Origin: Chitinophagales bacterium
GTDB lineage: Bacteria; Bacteroidota; Bacteroidia; Chitinophagales; UBA2359
Length of the DNA: 64,000 nt
Assembly (NCBI GenBank): GCA_041392475.1
Contig: JAWKLZ010000001.1
Span: 1,674,001 to 1,738,000, forward strand
Direction: 5' to 3'
In this document: in pieces, positions 47,083 to 55,855 of the stretch
Numbering within the stretch: position 1 is the stretch's first letter
How the letters are laid out: the number at the start of each line of letters is the position of its first letter
Made by a program: the position numbers and the translations under genes
The notes under the pieces: model-generated
Seen by the model: the letters and a program-made list of their open reading frames with translations, nothing else
Database searches by the model: none
What the model was told of the DNA's origin: nothing

Positions 47083-47206
47083 ATGTTCCAAAAATCAAAA
47101 TTCTTCTTTTGTAGGAAAAAATTTAAATGATGGCAATAAAAGGTAAGAAACAACCCAATCTTTCAAAACTTCGATTCCTATAATTAAAATCAACAACAGC
47201 CAAAAT

Positions 47207-48496
47207 ATGAATCGAATCCATTTTCTGCTATTTTCAATACTAATTTTCCTTCAACTCCTAATCAGTAACTGCCTTCAAGCCCAAAGTCTAAAATATTTGC
47301 AAATCAGTGGTCAAATTACTTCAAAGACAACCCAAGAACCGCTTGCCTTTGCCCACATTGGACTACAAAACAACAATATAGGAAGCGTCACCAATATTGA
47401 AGGGAACTTTGTGTTCAAAATACCAGTATCGAAACAAAACGATAGTTTACAAATATCTTATTTGGGCTATGAAAAATACAGTATGTCATTGAAGGAAGTG
47501 GATTTCAATCAATTTTTAAAGATTGAACTCACCCCTTTCGATATATCACTGGCAACTATTGAAGTGAGAGCCGATGGAGCATTGGGTATTTTGAAGGAAG
47601 CATTGAAGAAAATTCCCGAAAACTATCCAACAGAAGTGGTGATGACAGATGCATTTTATAGAGAACAATTGCTTGAAAATGAAAAATTTGTGATTCTATC
47701 TGAAGCCGTTTGTGAGGTTCGCAAATCACCCTACGGCTTCAAGTATTCCAAAAAATCAGAAGAAGACCAAGTTCGCATCCTCAAAGCCCGAAAAGGAGAA
47801 GGTTTGATTGATCCCGAAATTGCGCCTTTTGTGATTAACGGTGGGCCTACCAATGGCTTGGAATCGGATATTCTCCGCAACCCCGATGGCCCATTTGAAG
47901 CCAAAAATTTTAAATACTACGATTTTGAACTGACCAACATCACGACTTACAACGGACATGAGGTATATATCATTGATTTTGACCAAAAAGAGGAGGTCAA
48001 AAAATCGCTGTTCAGTGGAAAAATATTTATTGAAGTCGCATCTCTGGCGATTGTAACAGTAGAGGCTGGATTGAGTGAGAAAGGCTTGGAATACCACAAA
48101 ATTCCTGGCTTGGCAAATCGTTTGATTCTAAAAGTCATGGGAATTCAATACACACCCATCCAAATGCGCTACAAAATTGACTACAAAAAATACGGTAATA
48201 AATGGTATCTACACTATACCAACAACCGATTTGTATTCAAACTGATACGCTCGAAAAAAGGACTTACTTCGATTATTGATGCCAACGCTGATTTTTTGGT
48301 GACAGCAGTTTTTCCCGAAAAAGCGGTGGTCAATTTCTCAGAGGAGGAAACTTTTGGCAGCAAAGATGTTTTGTCGCAAGAATTGGGTGAATATGATGCT
48401 GAATTTTGGAAGGACTACAATGTGATTCTACCTGATGAGGAATTGAAGGAAAATGTGAAAAAGTTGGATAAAAATAAGAGCAAAACAATTGATTAA
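47207..48496 (+). CDS. Carboxypeptidase-regulatory-like domain protein, exported (429 aa)
   Basis: A signal peptide (hydrophobic run to ISNCLQAQ, about residue 26) is followed by a CarboxypepD_reg-like beta-sandwich (about 30-115: ISGQITSKTTQEPLAFAHIG, GSVTNIEGNFVF, ISYLGYEKY). The rest, from about 125, including IPENYPTEVVMTDAFYREQ and later beta-rich sequence, belongs to a common Bacteroidota family of unknown function that carries this N-terminal domain. There is no TonB-dependent barrel. It is probably periplasmic or outer-membrane associated. It is flanked by a terminator upstream and a convergent GNAT gene downstream, so it is monocistronic. Confidence 0.82.
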   Translation: MNRIHFLLFSILIFLQLLISNCLQAQSLKYLQISGQITSKTTQEPLAFAHIGLQNNNIGSVTNIEGNFVFKIPVSKQNDSLQISYLGYEKYSMSLKEVDFNQFLKIELTPFDISLATIEVRADGALGILKEALKKIPENYPTEVVMTDAFYREQLLENEKFVILSEAVCEVRKSPYGFKYSKKSEEDQVRILKARKGEGLIDPEIAPFVINGGPTNGLESDILRNPDGPFEAKNFKYYDFELTNITTYNGHEVYIIDFDQKEEVKKSLFSGKIFIEVASLAIVTVEAGLSEKGLEYHKIPGLANRLILKVMGIQYTPIQMRYKIDYKKYGNKWYLHYTNNRFVFKLIRSKKGLTSIIDANADFLVTAVFPEKAVVNFSEEETFGSKDVLSQELGEYDAEFWKDYNVILPDEELKENVKKLDKNKSKTID

Positions 48497-48521
48497 CAAA
48501 TAATTATAGCATAATTAATCC

Positions 48522-48998
48522 TTAAAAATACAATTTATCCTTCTCCAATTTACAAGTCACCCATTCTTCTTCCATTTTTACCTCCAGTTTTTCGTAAAAC
48601 CGAATAGCAGGTTCATTCCAATCCAAGACATGCCATCGAACTTGGTTAGCCTTTTCATCTCTCGCAAATTGAAAAACAGATTCAATCAACTGTTCCCCAA
48701 TTCCAAGACGGCGATAAGCCTGACTGACCACTAAATCCTCCAAATACACCATTTTGCCCTTCCATGTAGAATAGGCAAAATAAAAGAGCGCGATTCCTGC
48801 AATCACCTTTTCGCCTGACTGGGTGATTTCTGCAACGTGTAGTTGATAGATAGGTTGTGCTATTTTAAAGTCGTTGGTGAACTGTTCAAGCGTCAAAACT
48901 ACCTCTTCGGCAGCCTTTTCATATTCCGCCAATTCTTTAATCAATTGATATGCAGAAGGTAAATCTGCCAATGTTGCTTTGCGAATAAAAATATGCAT
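48522..48998 (-). CDS. GNAT-family N-acetyltransferase (158 aa)
   Basis: A complete small GNAT domain: N-terminal IRKATLADLPSAYQLIKELA, the acetyl-CoA-binding loop AYRRLGIGEQLIESV (Q/R-x-x-G-x-G/A), and the C-terminal WNEPAIRFYEKL. The start pattern with ELAEYEKAAEEV and the overall length place it close to the spermidine/spermine and thialysine (SSAT-like) acetyltransferases. An amine or amino-acid-derivative substrate is plausible but not proven. It converges on the preceding plus-strand gene with a 25-base gap containing an AT-only palindrome. Confidence 0.92.
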   Translation of the reverse strand: MHIFIRKATLADLPSAYQLIKELAEYEKAAEEVVLTLEQFTNDFKIAQPIYQLHVAEITQSGEKVIAGIALFYFAYSTWKGKMVYLEDLVVSQAYRRLGIGEQLIESVFQFARDEKANQVRWHVLDWNEPAIRFYEKLEVKMEEEWVTCKLEKDKLYF

Positions 48999-49100
48999 AT
49001 TGATTACTATAAGTTTTTAGCAGTTGATAGGGGTTTGCTTAAAATCCCTTGGTTATCTTTGTGCCAATATTAGTATTAATAATTAAAAATACAAAAATCT

Positions 49101-50114
49101 ATGTTCTCCGAAACCCATAAAATCGTTACTTTAAACGAATTCATTATTGATAGCCAAAAAGGATTTGATTTTGCGACAGGTGAATTGTCTGGTTTATTGC
49201 ACCACATTGGTTTGGCTGCAAAAATAGTCAATCGAGAGGTAAACAAGGCAGGTTTGGTTGGAATTTTGGGAGCTGCAGGAAGCAACAATGTACATGGAGA
49301 AGATGTCCAACGGTTAGACGTTTTTGCGAATATGCACTTCAAAAGTGCCTTGCGAAACAGTGAATTTTGTGCAGGATTGGCTTCAGAAGAAGACGAGGAT
49401 TGTGTGATTTTTGAAGGTGAACGTGCCAGAAATGCTAAATATGTAGTGTGTATTGACCCATTGGATGGTTCGTCTAATATTGATGTAAATGTTTCTATAG
49501 GAACAATTTTTGGTATTTACCGTCGAATTTCACCTGATGGTCAGCCATGCGTTGAAGCAGATTTTTTGCAGCCAGGCAATCAGTTGGTAGCAGCGGGATA
49601 CATCATTTATGGTTCTTCTACCATGTTGGTTTATACCACAGGTACACGGGTAAATGGGTTTACCTTAGACCCTTCGATTGGTGAGTTTTGTTTGTCACAT
49701 CGAAATATCCAAACGCCTGTGCAAGGGACTATTTATTCTGTCAATGAAAGTTACCAATCCAACTTTTTAGATGGCATGAATAGATACTTGGATTTCTGCA
49801 AAGAAAAAGACCCTTTCACCAACCGCCCTTACAACTTGCGCTACATTGGTTCGATGGTAGCAGATGTGCACCGCAATCTTATCAAAGGAGGAATCTTTGC
49901 CTATCCGCCTACCAAAGACAATCCAGAAGGCAAATTGCGCCTGCTGTATGAATGTAACCCATTGGCATTCATCGTAGAAAAAGCGGGTGGTATGGCTACG
50001 GATGGCAAACGCCGTATTTTGGATATTCTACCAACTGAATTGCATCAGCGATTACCCATCTACTTGGGTTCTACTGCAATGGTAAGAAAAGCCATGCAGT
50101 TTGTGCAAGAATAA
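49101..50114 (+). CDS. fbp: Fructose-1,6-bisphosphatase class I
   Basis: A full-length class I enzyme (337 residues) that hydrolyses fructose 1,6-bisphosphate to fructose 6-phosphate in gluconeogenesis. The metal and substrate motif IDPLDGSSNIDVNVSIGTIF is intact, with the preceding acidic EEDEDC region and the C-terminal LLYECNPLAFIVEKAGGMA typical of the family. The ATG at 49101 gives the usual N-terminus. It is 5 kb from the fructan locus and on the opposite strand, so a direct operon link is unlikely, although its substrate level is tied to fructose use. Confidence 0.97.
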   Translation: MFSETHKIVTLNEFIIDSQKGFDFATGELSGLLHHIGLAAKIVNREVNKAGLVGILGAAGSNNVHGEDVQRLDVFANMHFKSALRNSEFCAGLASEEDEDCVIFEGERARNAKYVVCIDPLDGSSNIDVNVSIGTIFGIYRRISPDGQPCVEADFLQPGNQLVAAGYIIYGSSTMLVYTTGTRVNGFTLDPSIGEFCLSHRNIQTPVQGTIYSVNESYQSNFLDGMNRYLDFCKEKDPFTNRPYNLRYIGSMVADVHRNLIKGGIFAYPPTKDNPEGKLRLLYECNPLAFIVEKAGGMATDGKRRILDILPTELHQRLPIYLGSTAMVRKAMQFVQE

Positions 50115-50212
50115 GAACAATGATGGAGGAGTAGAAAGTCGGGATTTTATTAAATTCACCTAAGAATCAGTATATTTGTTATTGCAAACAACATTGAACC
50201 CATAGCATCATA

Positions 50213-50884
50213 TTGATTTTGAACAATTTAGAAAAGAAAATAACCGAAGGGCTGCAAAATTATTTGCCCAAGGCAGCCCTACCAACAATCGTCAATTGGC
50301 TGGTAAAATACAAGGTCTATCTAAAAATCACCCAAAAAAGGACTTCAAAATTAGGCGATTATCGCTCTCCCTTCAATGGTCAAGGACACCGCATTTCTAT
50401 CAATCACGACCTGAATCCCTATTCTTTTTTGAATGTGATGGTGCATGAATTGGCACATTTGGTAACCTACGAAAAATACCGAAACCAAGTGAAACCACAT
50501 GGTACTGAATGGAAATCAAATTACCAAGATTTGATGGCTGTTTTTCTCGGTAAACAGATTTTTCCGCCTGATTTGGAAAATGCGATTAAAGCTTATATGC
50601 AAAATCCTGCTGCTTCGAGTTGCGTAGATGCGGAATTATACAAATTTTTCAAAAAGTATGATGCTCCTACTGATGCATTGCCGCATGGCTTCAAAAAGAT
50701 TTTTGTGGAAGAATTGACACAAGGAACTAAATTTGTGACAGCAACGGGACAAGTGTTTGTGAAAGGAATCAAATTGAGGAAACGATTTAAATGCCAAGAG
50801 GTTAACACAGGTAAATGGTACGCTTTCAGTCCTATTGCAGAAGTGTATTACCGCCCTATTTTGGAGGAAAAAAGAGATTTTTGA
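50213..50884 (+). CDS. SprT-like zinc metalloprotein (223 aa)
   Basis: The zinc motif HELAHLVTYEKY (His-Glu-x-x-His at about residue 78) followed by a further His in VKPHGTEWK is the SprT/Spartan-like metallopeptidase signature, with the family-typical LGDYRSPFNGQGHRISIN strand before it. SprT-domain proteins in eukaryotes cleave DNA-protein crosslinks; bacterial members are less defined. The C-terminal part has KRFKCQEVNTGKWY rather than a full Cys4 zinc ribbon. No ATG fits: translation seems to begin at a TTG (50213), or at a second TTG two codons later. Confidence 0.88.
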   Translation: MILNNLEKKITEGLQNYLPKAALPTIVNWLVKYKVYLKITQKRTSKLGDYRSPFNGQGHRISINHDLNPYSFLNVMVHELAHLVTYEKYRNQVKPHGTEWKSNYQDLMAVFLGKQIFPPDLENAIKAYMQNPAASSCVDAELYKFFKKYDAPTDALPHGFKKIFVEELTQGTKFVTATGQVFVKGIKLRKRFKCQEVNTGKWYAFSPIAEVYYRPILEEKRDF

Positions 50885-50940
50885 AGTACTTCCAAAAATT
50901 TCGTAAGCAATAACGAAAAAATAACTTCCTAAATTGATAA

Positions 50941-51020
50941 AAAGACTTTTGTAGTTTTCTGTTGATAGAAAGTTGATTTTTTTCCTTCTGATACATTTTT
51001 AAATGAAACTACAAAAGTCT
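50941..51020. repeat. Repeated 70-base hairpin element, copy A
   Basis: This copy begins AAAGACTTTTGTAGTTTTCT and recurs at 52563-52632. Here it is bounded by a perfect 15-base inverted repeat, AGACTTTTGTAGTTT at 50943-50957 and AAACTACAAAAGTCT at 51006-51020. It lies upstream of the small lipoprotein ATG at 51075, and a spurious upstream ATG (51003) falls inside it. Confidence 0.8.
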
Positions 51021-51074
51021 AAATCGGGAACTTATTTTTTATACATTCCTAAACGTAAACCAATTCATCTAATA

Positions 51075-51491
51075 ATGAGTAGCAAATCGAACATATTGCT
51101 TGTATTGTTGGTGTTTATCAGTCTTTTTTATACTGCTTGCAGCGATGATGCTATTATCCGCAATCAGTTGGCGGGCGGTATTTGGAATGTCCAACAGTTT
51201 GAATTGCGTGAGTTTTCCAACAATAGTTTGTTGAACGAATTGGTTGTATTCAACTACGGCGAATACACCTTTTTTGACGATGGCAGCGGCGAATTTTATG
51301 ACAATTCAAATGGCTTTTTCCAAAATTTTGTGTGGAATACAGATGGTTTTGAGTTGGTGATAGTGATGAACAATCAACCTGAGGTCTATGAAATCTTGCA
51401 GAATGGTTCAGACTTTCAAGTTTGGCGTACTTATATTGATTATGGCCCTGACGATTACGATGAAATTACCCTTCAATTAACGAGGTTTTGA
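51075..51491 (+). CDS. Small lipoprotein, lipocalin-like size, unknown function (138 aa)
   Basis: A lipoprotein signal (NILLVLLVFISLFYTACSDD, with Cys about 21) precedes about 115 residues of alternating beta strands, including LAGGIWNVQQFELREF, YTFFDDGSGEFYDN and VWNTDGFELVIV. This is the size and strand rhythm of the small lipocalin-like lipoproteins common in Bacteroidota, but no ligand or exact family can be named. The ATG at 51075 is preferred over 51003, which would put coding sequence inside a repeated hairpin element and bury the signal. It precedes the FemAB/GNAT-like gene by 73 bases. Confidence 0.8.
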   Translation: MSSKSNILLVLLVFISLFYTACSDDAIIRNQLAGGIWNVQQFELREFSNNSLLNELVVFNYGEYTFFDDGSGEFYDNSNGFFQNFVWNTDGFELVIVMNNQPEVYEILQNGSDFQVWRTYIDYGPDDYDEITLQLTRF

Positions 51492-51564
51492 GGTGTTGGA
51501 GTGTTAAGGTGTTAACGTTTTGAATTTGAGTTTTTGCTTATCCAATCCCAAATATCCAATATCC

Positions 51565-52518
51565 ATGTTCCTCTCCCGAAATGAAATAGCAGACCATCAA
51601 TGGAATGACTTTGTAGCAGCATCGCCACAAGGTTGTATCTATCATTGCACATGGTATTTGGATGTTGTTTGCCCAAACTGGTCGGCAATCGTCATTGGAA
51701 ACAAGCAACATTGGAACGCAGTGATGCCCCTGCCTATGTCGCAAAAAATGGGTGTGACCTATGCCCTTCAACCCCAATTTGCCCAATATTCGGGGGTGCT
51801 TTTTCGGCCGCAAGAAGGCAAACAATTGACGCAGTGGAACAACAAAAAAAGATGGTGTGAGGCGATTGTAAAGCATATTCCCACTTCTATTAAACTCTTC
51901 AAATTTACCTTTGCACCTCAATTCGACTATCCGCTTCCCTTTTATTGGAGGGACTATCAATTGGAGGTCAAATATACCTATTGGCTATCTTTGGAGGCTA
52001 CGGCAAAAGAATTGGAGGAAGGTTTTGACAAATCTGTTCGGCAGGCCATTCGCAAATCTAAAGAACAAGGTTTGACACTCATAGAATCGGACAGTATTGG
52101 CGATTTACTGCAATTTTCGCTTCAACAAAAGAAGTATTTGCCTGACAATCAATATCAAAAGTTGCCTCAATTGTGGGAAGCATTGAAGCAAAGGGAAAAG
52201 GGAATGGTATTGGAAGTGCGAGATAAAGCAGGGGAATTGCAGACTGGAGGTTTGTTTTTGAAGGATACGGAGCGATGGATTACCATTTTTGGCAGCAACT
52301 CTAATCCCGAAAACAAAGAAACGGGAGCGGTTGCGTTTATGCTAAGTGAAGCCATTCAGATGGCAAAAGAGGCTGATGGCGTGGATTTTTTTGATTTTGA
52401 AGGTTCGATGATTGAAGGAGTCGAACGGTTTTTTCGCAATTTTGGAGGTAATCCTGTACCCTATCTTTTGATTTCTAAAAATACGCTTCCTAAGGCGGTG
52501 AAATGGTTGAAGAAGTAG
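51565..52518 (+). CDS. GNAT/FemAB-like acetyltransferase domain protein (317 aa)
   Basis: The central and C-terminal portion matches the double-GNAT FemAB/BioF2-like (Acetyltransf_6) pattern: SVRQAIRKSKEQGLTLIES, LPDNQYQKLPQLWEALKQRE, GGLFLKDTERWITIFGSNSN and FDFEGSMIEGVERFFRNFGG, the last being the typical C-terminal family motif. Such proteins transfer acyl or aminoacyl groups to cell-wall or polysaccharide precursors; the acceptor here is unknown. No signal peptide, so cytoplasmic. The ATG at 51565 is used; a TTG 45 bases earlier would add residues with no family support. Confidence 0.82.
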   Translation: MFLSRNEIADHQWNDFVAASPQGCIYHCTWYLDVVCPNWSAIVIGNKQHWNAVMPLPMSQKMGVTYALQPQFAQYSGVLFRPQEGKQLTQWNNKKRWCEAIVKHIPTSIKLFKFTFAPQFDYPLPFYWRDYQLEVKYTYWLSLEATAKELEEGFDKSVRQAIRKSKEQGLTLIESDSIGDLLQFSLQQKKYLPDNQYQKLPQLWEALKQREKGMVLEVRDKAGELQTGGLFLKDTERWITIFGSNSNPENKETGAVAFMLSEAIQMAKEADGVDFFDFEGSMIEGVERFFRNFGGNPVPYLLISKNTLPKAVKWLKK

Positions 52519-52892
52519 AAAACAAATTGATTTTAAATTTTATAAGTTTTCATTTATACAATAAAGACTTTTGTAGTTTTCTGTTTAATAGAAAGTCTAT
52601 TTTTTCCCTTTTGATAAATTTTTAAATGAACCTATAATAGTAGTGAATCTTTGGTTGTGAGTAAATTACATTTTTAATAAAACTCCACTTAAATAATTTG
52701 CTGTCAATGATTTAAAGCAAAATATTTATTTATTTCAAAAGTAAAAGACTTTCAAACCAATAACTAACAAGCATATATTATTTTTCAAATCACTGATTTT
52801 TTTTTGCTATTTTTTAAAACTATTAAAACTTATATAACGTTTACAATAAAATGCATTACTATTTTTTTAACTTTTTTAAAAATCATTTAACT
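52519..52892. other. Gene-free region carrying hairpin element copy B
   Basis: No coding region is supported. At 52563-52632 is a second copy of the element at 50941: 23 bases are identical at the start (AAAGACTTTTGTAGTTTTCT...) and roughly 85-90 percent over 70 bases, ending ATTTTTAAATGAAC. The terminal inverted repeat has decayed; only a short internal pairing (GACTTT with AAAGTC) is kept. The remaining 260 bases are very AT-rich and should contain the promoter of the Cys-rich protein gene. Confidence 0.7.
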
Positions 52893-53651
52893 ATGAAAAA
52901 TGTAAATACCCCTCCATTATCAGTAAATTATGTAATAAAAATTTCATTACTATTTTTTATTTTTTCGATTTTCACCATTGATTCTTATGCACAGAAAGGC
53001 TGTGGTGATGATTGTGGAGGGACATGGTCTTCCCAACAACAAATAATTATTCCAGCCCCTAATTATCCTAATTGTGACATTGCCGTTTTTTATAGAACAA
53101 AACAATGTGTTGATAACTCAGTACAGGTTGATATTTCAGGCTGGGGGCTTATTAATGGAAACTGTGATGCCTTTATGTCAACTTTCATTACGCCTTGGCC
53201 TGCTGTCTCTCCTATAACAATAGATCAGGATGTCCTTGCTCAAATAGATTTAGAGGTCATGCGTTCGTTGGGAGATCAGTTATTTATTGATACTTATAAC
53301 CAATTACCAACATCTACACAACAAACACTTCATTGTCCTCAATACAATCCTATAGCACAAATAAACTTTGAATTGAAAAGCTGCATATCTTACTGTATCA
53401 GTTATGACAGAGATAACCCAGGAATTGTTAGGGTTACTAAAACACCATGTTCCGAAACAGAATGTTGCATAATAAAACGTCAACATTGTTTTAATACCCA
53501 AACAGGACAAGTGGAGGCATTAGAAACTGTTACAACTGTCGGCAATCCTGCTTGTGGAGAAGGAACAAGCGTACCCACTTGTAATCTACCTTCTAATCAT
53601 GAATTTCTTGGACAAACAAGATGCACTATTCTTTGTGGTGATGAAGAATGA
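52893..53651 (+). CDS. Secreted cysteine-rich protein, unknown function (252 aa)
   Basis: I do not recognise a family. A signal peptide (KISLLFFIFSIFTIDSYAQ) precedes a mature chain with about sixteen cysteines, starting GCGDDCGGTW and including several pairs (KSCISYC, CSETECC, CTILCGDEE) with no lipobox, heme CXXCH or zinc-finger pattern. Disulfide bonding in the periplasm or outside the cell is likely. There is no T9SS tail. The ATG at 52893 is preferred because it starts the signal; 52851 adds a lysine-poor aromatic extension. It is followed by a hairpin and then by a T9SS protein gene 116 bases downstream. Confidence 0.75.
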   Translation: MKNVNTPPLSVNYVIKISLLFFIFSIFTIDSYAQKGCGDDCGGTWSSQQQIIIPAPNYPNCDIAVFYRTKQCVDNSVQVDISGWGLINGNCDAFMSTFITPWPAVSPITIDQDVLAQIDLEVMRSLGDQLFIDTYNQLPTSTQQTLHCPQYNPIAQINFELKSCISYCISYDRDNPGIVRVTKTPCSETECCIIKRQHCFNTQTGQVEALETVTTVGNPACGEGTSVPTCNLPSNHEFLGQTRCTILCGDEE

Positions 53652-53692
53652 AATTAATATACTCTAATTGAAGATATAGAGATAAGATATAG

Positions 53693-53740
53693 ACAAAGAA
53701 AGCTTTATTTTTTGCATAAAAGTAGAGTTTTCTTTGTTTT
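53693..53740 (+). terminator. Probable terminator or attenuator between two secreted-protein genes
   Basis: ACAAAGAAAGCTT (53693-53705) pairs with GAGTTTTCTTTGT (53725-53737) over about ten bases with mismatches at the loop side, and T residues follow. It could terminate the Cys-rich gene or partly attenuate read-through into the next gene. Confidence 0.5.
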
Positions 53741-53767
53741 AATTAATTAACCTAAAAAAATAATAGT

Positions 53768-55609
53768 ATGTTGGCAATAAAAAATACACATATAGCCCTC
53801 ATTTTATTTCTAACCATCCTAAGCTTATATACCAACGCTCAATCCCTCAATCCTGATAATTATAGTTTGATGGAAACCAGAGCAAATGGAGATGTTTTCA
53901 TTACAGATGATGGAGGTGTAACCCGACGACAAGTTTTCAAAAATTACATTTCTCCAACAAATTATACGCTGATTGAAACTAGAAACAATGGTACACAATA
54001 TACAACAAATGACGGTGGAGTTACACGCATTCCTCTACTAAAAAAGCAGGATGCTCTGCCAGTATTTGACGGCACTCCTATTCAGTGGCTCTCGCTTATG
54101 AGAAATGAAACAGCCTCTACTCATCCTGATGATATAGGAAGTATTCCTGCCGACATAATATTTTTAAGAACCAGTTTAATATTAGAAGAAGAAATTATAT
54201 TAGTTTATGAGTTGGAATCAAGAGAAGGATGGCTATTGACCAGCATTGATAAAAAAACAGGTGGAACGAATTGGACTACAGTTAGGAGCAGACCCACTAA
54301 CAATGCAGAATTTCGTACATCTCCAATCTATTTGTATAAAAGTAGTGAATCTACTATAGAACTAATAGGGTATGAGCATTCATTAGGACCTATTGCTGCT
54401 ATATTTGGGGATATTGGCTATATGTTCAAAGCTAGTATTTCACTAATAGATGGAGCAGTAGTAAGCTACATAAACCCGAAAGAGGAAGATGGCGGTACAT
54501 TTGTATTTAATTCACAGGGCATAAATGCTAAGTTGTTACATTTCCCAGAACAAAATAAATTTTTAATCACCGAATTCTTTCCAAATAATGCACTAACTCC
54601 AATAGGAATTTGGAAAACATTAGAAGCAAACGGAGATTGCAAAATAAGTGGGGAAGAGAAATATTTGACAGCCACTAATGATTCTATCAACAGATACCTT
54701 TATCAAATAAAAGGCTTAGGTAGAACAGGTATTGATGGGGCTATGCTTTTTCTACAAGAATGGAACGCTGAAAATTTCGTCAACCCTGTTCACCATATTG
54801 AATTGGCTAAACTTGATAGTGATAGATCTTTAGTATGGAAAAAAGATATCACCTCCGATGTCGGTATAAACGGAAGATTTGTATCACATTCATCTAATAC
54901 TTATTTGGTTTATGGAAAATTATATACTGGAAGTATACCATTTGATGATAATGCCCCCTATTATGCTAGTAATTTTGATGATGAAGGAGAGTTGTTGTGG
55001 AAACAAACTTTTCCTACAACAGACGAATTACAAACTGCAGTCGAATACAATGAAGATACCTACCTTCTTGCAGGGGTAAGAGAGGAAAGTGAGTGTTTTT
55101 TAGTGAAATTGGACAAAGAAGGAAATACTGATGAAATAGCTAATTGGCAGCTAAATGTAGGCGAAAACTATCAAAAGGTGATTGTTGACAAACTTATACC
55201 TTTACAAAATGGTGATATTGCAATTTCCATGTTTGTGTACCGAGATACCACTATTACAAATCAATTTGGAGAAACCCTTACTAATAGAATAGGAAAACGA
55301 TTTATTGGACTTATAGACAAAGATGATTTGATAACAGACATACCTACGGAAAATGTGATTGAGAATACTCATTTAAACATGAAAGTTTATCCAAACCCAA
55401 GCAACGATTTTCTAAATGTTTATTTTCAAGTGGCACATCAAGGAATACTTCAATTGCACAATTTACATGGGCAAGTGATACAACAAATACAAGTTGATAA
55501 TGAAGTGTCATTAAAATTAGATACCAGTCAATTACCAAAAGGATTGTATTATTTGCAGTGGAATTCAGAAAAATACGGACAACAAACAGAAGCAATAGTT
55601 CTTAAATAA
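53768..55609 (+). CDS. Secreted protein with N-terminal twin repeats and T9SS sorting domain (613 aa)
   Basis: The signal peptide ends LYTNAQS (about 25). Directly after it are two copies of a unit of about 32 residues, NYSLMETRANGDVFITDDGG and NYTLIETRNNGTQYTTNDGG, each ending GVTR, reminiscent of an Asp-box or surface repeat. The middle (about 100-530) is beta-rich without a recognised enzyme motif and resembles propeller-type secreted proteins. The C-terminus, from MKVYPNPSNDFLNVYF to the end, is a T9SS type A sorting domain, so the protein is exported through the outer membrane and probably attached to the surface or released. A strong terminator follows. Confidence 0.83.
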   Translation: MLAIKNTHIALILFLTILSLYTNAQSLNPDNYSLMETRANGDVFITDDGGVTRRQVFKNYISPTNYTLIETRNNGTQYTTNDGGVTRIPLLKKQDALPVFDGTPIQWLSLMRNETASTHPDDIGSIPADIIFLRTSLILEEEIILVYELESREGWLLTSIDKKTGGTNWTTVRSRPTNNAEFRTSPIYLYKSSESTIELIGYEHSLGPIAAIFGDIGYMFKASISLIDGAVVSYINPKEEDGGTFVFNSQGINAKLLHFPEQNKFLITEFFPNNALTPIGIWKTLEANGDCKISGEEKYLTATNDSINRYLYQIKGLGRTGIDGAMLFLQEWNAENFVNPVHHIELAKLDSDRSLVWKKDITSDVGINGRFVSHSSNTYLVYGKLYTGSIPFDDNAPYYASNFDDEGELLWKQTFPTTDELQTAVEYNEDTYLLAGVREESECFLVKLDKEGNTDEIANWQLNVGENYQKVIVDKLIPLQNGDIAISMFVYRDTTITNQFGETLTNRIGKRFIGLIDKDDLITDIPTENVIENTHLNMKVYPNPSNDFLNVYFQVAHQGILQLHNLHGQVIQQIQVDNEVSLKLDTSQLPKGLYYLQWNSEKYGQQTEAIVLK

Positions 55610-55638
55610 TTGGTTCTAAAACCTATAATTCTTACTCA

Positions 55639-55683
55639 AAAAAAGCCTCCTTAAAATTTACAATTATTTGAAGAGGCTTTTTT
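55639..55683. terminator. Bidirectional intrinsic terminator
   Basis: AAAAAAGCCTC (55639-55649) and GAGGCTTTTTT (55673-55683) form an 11-base stem around a 23-base AT-rich loop, with T-runs on both strands. It lies between a plus-strand secreted-protein gene and a minus-strand SPFH gene, serving both convergent transcripts. Confidence 0.85.
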
Positions 55684-55701
55684 ATAACACTTAACATTCA
55701 T

Positions 55702-55848
55702 TAGACTTTGGGCAAAAGACATAAGAAAAAAAGAATAAGCCATTGACAGCAAAGGAATTAAGCAAAATCGAAAGAGGAATACAATTTGCTCATAACCAAA
55801 CATTTACTTCTTTTGTGTTTCTACTCATGTCTTTCGTCCAAAGTCCAA
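55702..55848. repeat. Spaced 23-base inverted repeat in a convergent gap
   Basis: TTAGACTTTGGGCAAAAGAC and following bases at 55701-55722 are complementary to ATGTCTTTCGTCCAAAGTCC at 55827-55846, at about 20 of 23 positions. The 104 bases between the arms contain no open reading frame of note. The arms flank a region just before the stop of the SPFH gene. Confidence 0.65.
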
Positions 55849-55855
55849 TATCTCA

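Noticed and set aside
48501..48517. AT-only palindrome TAATTATAGCATAATTA between convergent genes
   Set aside because: No GC pairs and no T-run; too weak for a terminator.
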